From positions 5,332,001 to 5,396,000 of the forward strand of contig JAOVFP010000001.1 of NCBI GenBank assembly GCA_025738555.1: a stretch of DNA of 64,000 nucleotides, in the 5' to 3' direction. The DNA comes from Cyathus striatus (Eukaryota; Basidiomycota; Agaricomycetes; Agaricales; Nidulariaceae). The position numbers and the translations under genes were made by a program. Positions 61,756-64,000 of the stretch are shown here, piece by piece. The notes below the pieces were generated by a model, which had not been told where the DNA came from, made no database searches, and saw only the letters and a program-made list of their open reading frames with translations. Positions within the stretch are counted from its first letter, which is position 1, and every line of letters starts with the position of its first letter.

Positions 61756-63190
61756 TCACAGATCTTCTTCGTCACTCTCCGATGTAGGAACATATATATA
61801 TCCAAAGTCCCTGCCCGCCACTGACTTCATGTGCAGCAATGGACCCATCACCACCTTTGGGAGAATCCCCTTCGTGCCCGGCTTTGACAAGTTCTCAACC
61901 ATCTGTTTATATTCAGATTTCTGTGACAGCCATTGGGTATGTATGGGCTTGTTAGAGAGCGGCATCCATATGTCGCTATCGTCTTCTTCTCTAGCCCACA
62001 ACGTCTTTGCTAAGCGGGAGAGTCGATATAAGTTAGAAAGATCCGAGGAAAATGAAGCAAGAAAATCTTACTGGGCATTACAACGCGATGCAGAGTATTG
62101 CTGAGTTTACTCCATGACTTCAGTTTTTCAAATTCTTCGTTCAAATTTCCGTTTGAAAGGGTATTCCCCGTAGTACGTATTACAATCTCGATCATCCTCA
62201 AATCCTTTAGTAGAGGGAGAATTTGTTCAATCCCGGTATACAAATTCTGTGAGAGTGCTTCAATTTACATTCGCAATGGACGAGTCGATCAAACGGAGAG
62301 AATTACATTTCTAAACCCAATTGGCTGTGGCAAAACGGCAAAATGCAAAGTTGTCACGCGTGGCAAATACTGTGGAATTGTAGGAAATATCCACCGTTGA
62401 GCTATTGGGCAGTTAAATCCCACGGAGACGATGCGGCTCGCATCCAAGTTGCCAATAACTTCGATGGCATTGTCGAACACTGTCCTTGTGCAAACCGGGT
62501 GAATTAGTAGTACTGCACGAGAAGGGCTTGAGTCTGGGAGGAACGCTGGTGCCACCTCTGGATGCGCGATGAATGTCTGTAGTTGTGGAAGATGAACAGG
62601 GCGTTTTGATAGATGCTCGGAAACAGGAGATCCAAAGAGACGTAATTCTTGAATATTTTGGTTTTGCTTTAATGATGAAATGGTATCCGTTGTGACATTG
62701 AGTGCAGAAACATATGATTTCAGATTTGGGAAATATCTGGGTATACAGGTCTCAAGATCTGTTGGGAGAGCTAGTATAACTAGCTCCAGCAAATTCTCCG
62801 ATATATTGCGTAACGTGTTACGTAGAAGACGTTTTTGGGTGGATGATAACCCAGAATTTGTTTTGAGTGGATTCTTGTCATCTGGTCCACCTCTGCGATA
62901 TAAAAATGATACTAGTAGCAGACAGTGCAGAATGAATAATCAGTGACTTACTTGAAATCAAAACATAAACTTCTAACTGCCTCAGTAGCACCCTCGTTCT
63001 CTGAAAGAATGTTGCAGAAACACAAAAGAGATGGTAAATCGTTGAATGAAGACTTCTTGTAAACATATTGCGTAGAGATGGATCGAAACCCCCTAGAGAC
63101 GCCTATCAAAATCGCTTGCGTCTTCCAAGGAAGGTACTGAATGATTTCGTTGAGTACTTCACTAGGAAGAAACGAGTAGGTGGAATCCAT
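61756..63190 (-). CDS. F-box-like protein, tandem family member 3
   Basis: Exon 1 (63190-62950): SFLPSEVLNEIIQYLPWKTQ, LIGVSRGFRSISTQYVYK, ending AVRSLCFDFK. Exon 2: LLELVILALPTDLETCIPR, LKSYVSALNV, QNIQELRLFG, SVGFNCPIAQRWIFPTIPQY. An intron after FRN (GTAATT...CACAG) joins to NLYTGIEQILPLLKDLRMIE. The last exon encodes TLWAREEDDSDIWMPLSN, HTQWLSQKSEYKQMVENL, VVMGPLLHMKSVAG and YIYVPTSE. All joins keep frame; about 410 residues. The shortest of the three paralogues because exon 1 starts close to the F-box. Confidence 0.75.
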
Positions 63191-63759
63191 CGTTTAAATA
63201 TAGAGAGTATTCAAGCGATAGTGCTGAGTTTGTGATGGGTAGATGTGCAAGGGAAAGTTGAGGGAAAGGCCAGTCTTGAGTGACTGATACAGCTTGGGCC
63301 CTACAGCGCTACAGCATCGGTCACAGCTTGTTTACAGCCCTAAGCCATTTGTTCCGATCGTGGGAACTTGGGAGGCCTGTGTTCCGGCGTTACCATAGCA
63401 TCTAACGTTTAACCATCATGCATTCATGTTCCTTCGCACCCCCCATGTCCGACGTCCAATCTGTAGTGGTGCACTCTTCATTAAATCATTGTTCAGTTTC
63501 CTATTCAAAGTTGGAAGATCTATTCAAGTTTTTTGAGAGCAATCATAACTACGGAGTAGTATGGATATTCTCAAATTCTTCGTGGAGATCTGTCAAAGAT
63601 CTGTACCACATAGATTTCGGCGCTATACCTTTAAGGCGGCGGTTCCCACTGATTGACACAGGAGTCAGTCTTCCAAGGTTCTGCCTTGGAGACTAGCGCT
63701 CATCGCGACGTAGAACTTTGCACCTTACACTGTCCTTGCACATCTCAGTCTGCTAAACC
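63191..63759. other. intergenic; promoter side of two divergent genes
   Basis: A plus-strand frame at 63418-63696 has no recognisable domain and no splice link to the next exon. Left unassigned. Confidence 0.35.
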
Positions 63760-64000
63760 ATGCCACTGGATACCTTACAAATTGTCGAATCGCCGCCAGA
63801 ATCGTTTCTGAAGCCAAGCGTTGTGTGGAAGTACTGGAAGGAGGAGGTCATCATAGATCATAGAAGCTACTACGGTTCGTATTCTTCAACGTTCACGCTC
63901 ATTCCAAGCTCTGACCTTTTGTGCAGGCATCATAGAGTATCTTACAGTTCTCGCGATCCAGCATATGGTTGGGTATTCTAGTCCCTTTATGCTAAGCAGA
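63760..64000 (+). CDS. unidentified gene, 5' part only
   Basis: ATG 63760 opens MPLDTLQIVESPPESFLKPS and continues to HRSYYG, where a plausible intron (GTTCGT...TGCAG, about 51 nt) leads into a hydrophobic stretch, IIEYLTVLAIQHMVGYSS, that reaches the window edge. The hydrophobic segment hints at a membrane protein. The family is not recognised and the gene is cut by the window. Confidence 0.4.

Overview
This window looks like nuclear DNA of a mushroom-forming basidiomycete (Agaricomycetes). Nearly every gene is broken by short GT-AG introns of about 50-60 nt. The tRNA genes carry introns at the canonical 37/38 position. The gene content (F-box families, a MYND protein, TKL-type kinase, GMC oxidoreductases, a Zn2Cys6 regulator) is typical of that group. 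Identification is by reading and by remembered family motifs; no search was run.

Layout. 1-22.9 kb is gene-rich: a tRNA-Leu, a MYND zinc-finger gene with an in-frame stop, a FAD monooxygenase with a damaged nucleotide-binding motif, a second tRNA-Leu, an ABHD12-like hydrolase, an F-box protein, a Zn2Cys6 transcription factor and a Dnf1/2-type P4-ATPase flippase. 22.9-36.8 kb is repeat-rich: a tRNA-Pro, a short tandem repeat, a 730-bp MITE with TA target duplications, a frameshifted F-box gene, a TKL kinase fused to a G-alpha domain, a second inverted-repeat element, hAT remnants, paired 81-bp hairpin elements, and an array of about 14 decayed tRNA-like units on the minus strand.

36.8-42.3 kb holds a hemerythrin-domain gene followed by a second array of degenerate, partly tRNA-like repeats on the plus strand, ending at a tRNA-Phe. 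The two arrays point away from the hemerythrin gene. 42.4-54.1 kb is a tandem GMC oxidoreductase cluster: two broken copies, two full-length copies, and duplicated flanks. 54.1-64 kb has a third tRNA-Leu, a small TPR-like gene, three tandem paralogues of one F-box family with an unrelated F-box gene between the first two, and the start of an unidentified gene at the right edge.

The strongest candidate for something undescribed is the kinase-G-alpha fusion at 26.8-30.4 kb. One uninterrupted exon carries the kinase C-lobe, a Ser-rich linker and the first half of the G-alpha P-loop. The G-alpha part has lost several residues needed for normal GTP hydrolysis. The next most unusual structure is the pair of decayed tRNA-like arrays around the hemerythrin gene. 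The genes do not form one pathway; the local themes are regulated protein turnover (F-box), secreted oxidation (GMC) and signalling.
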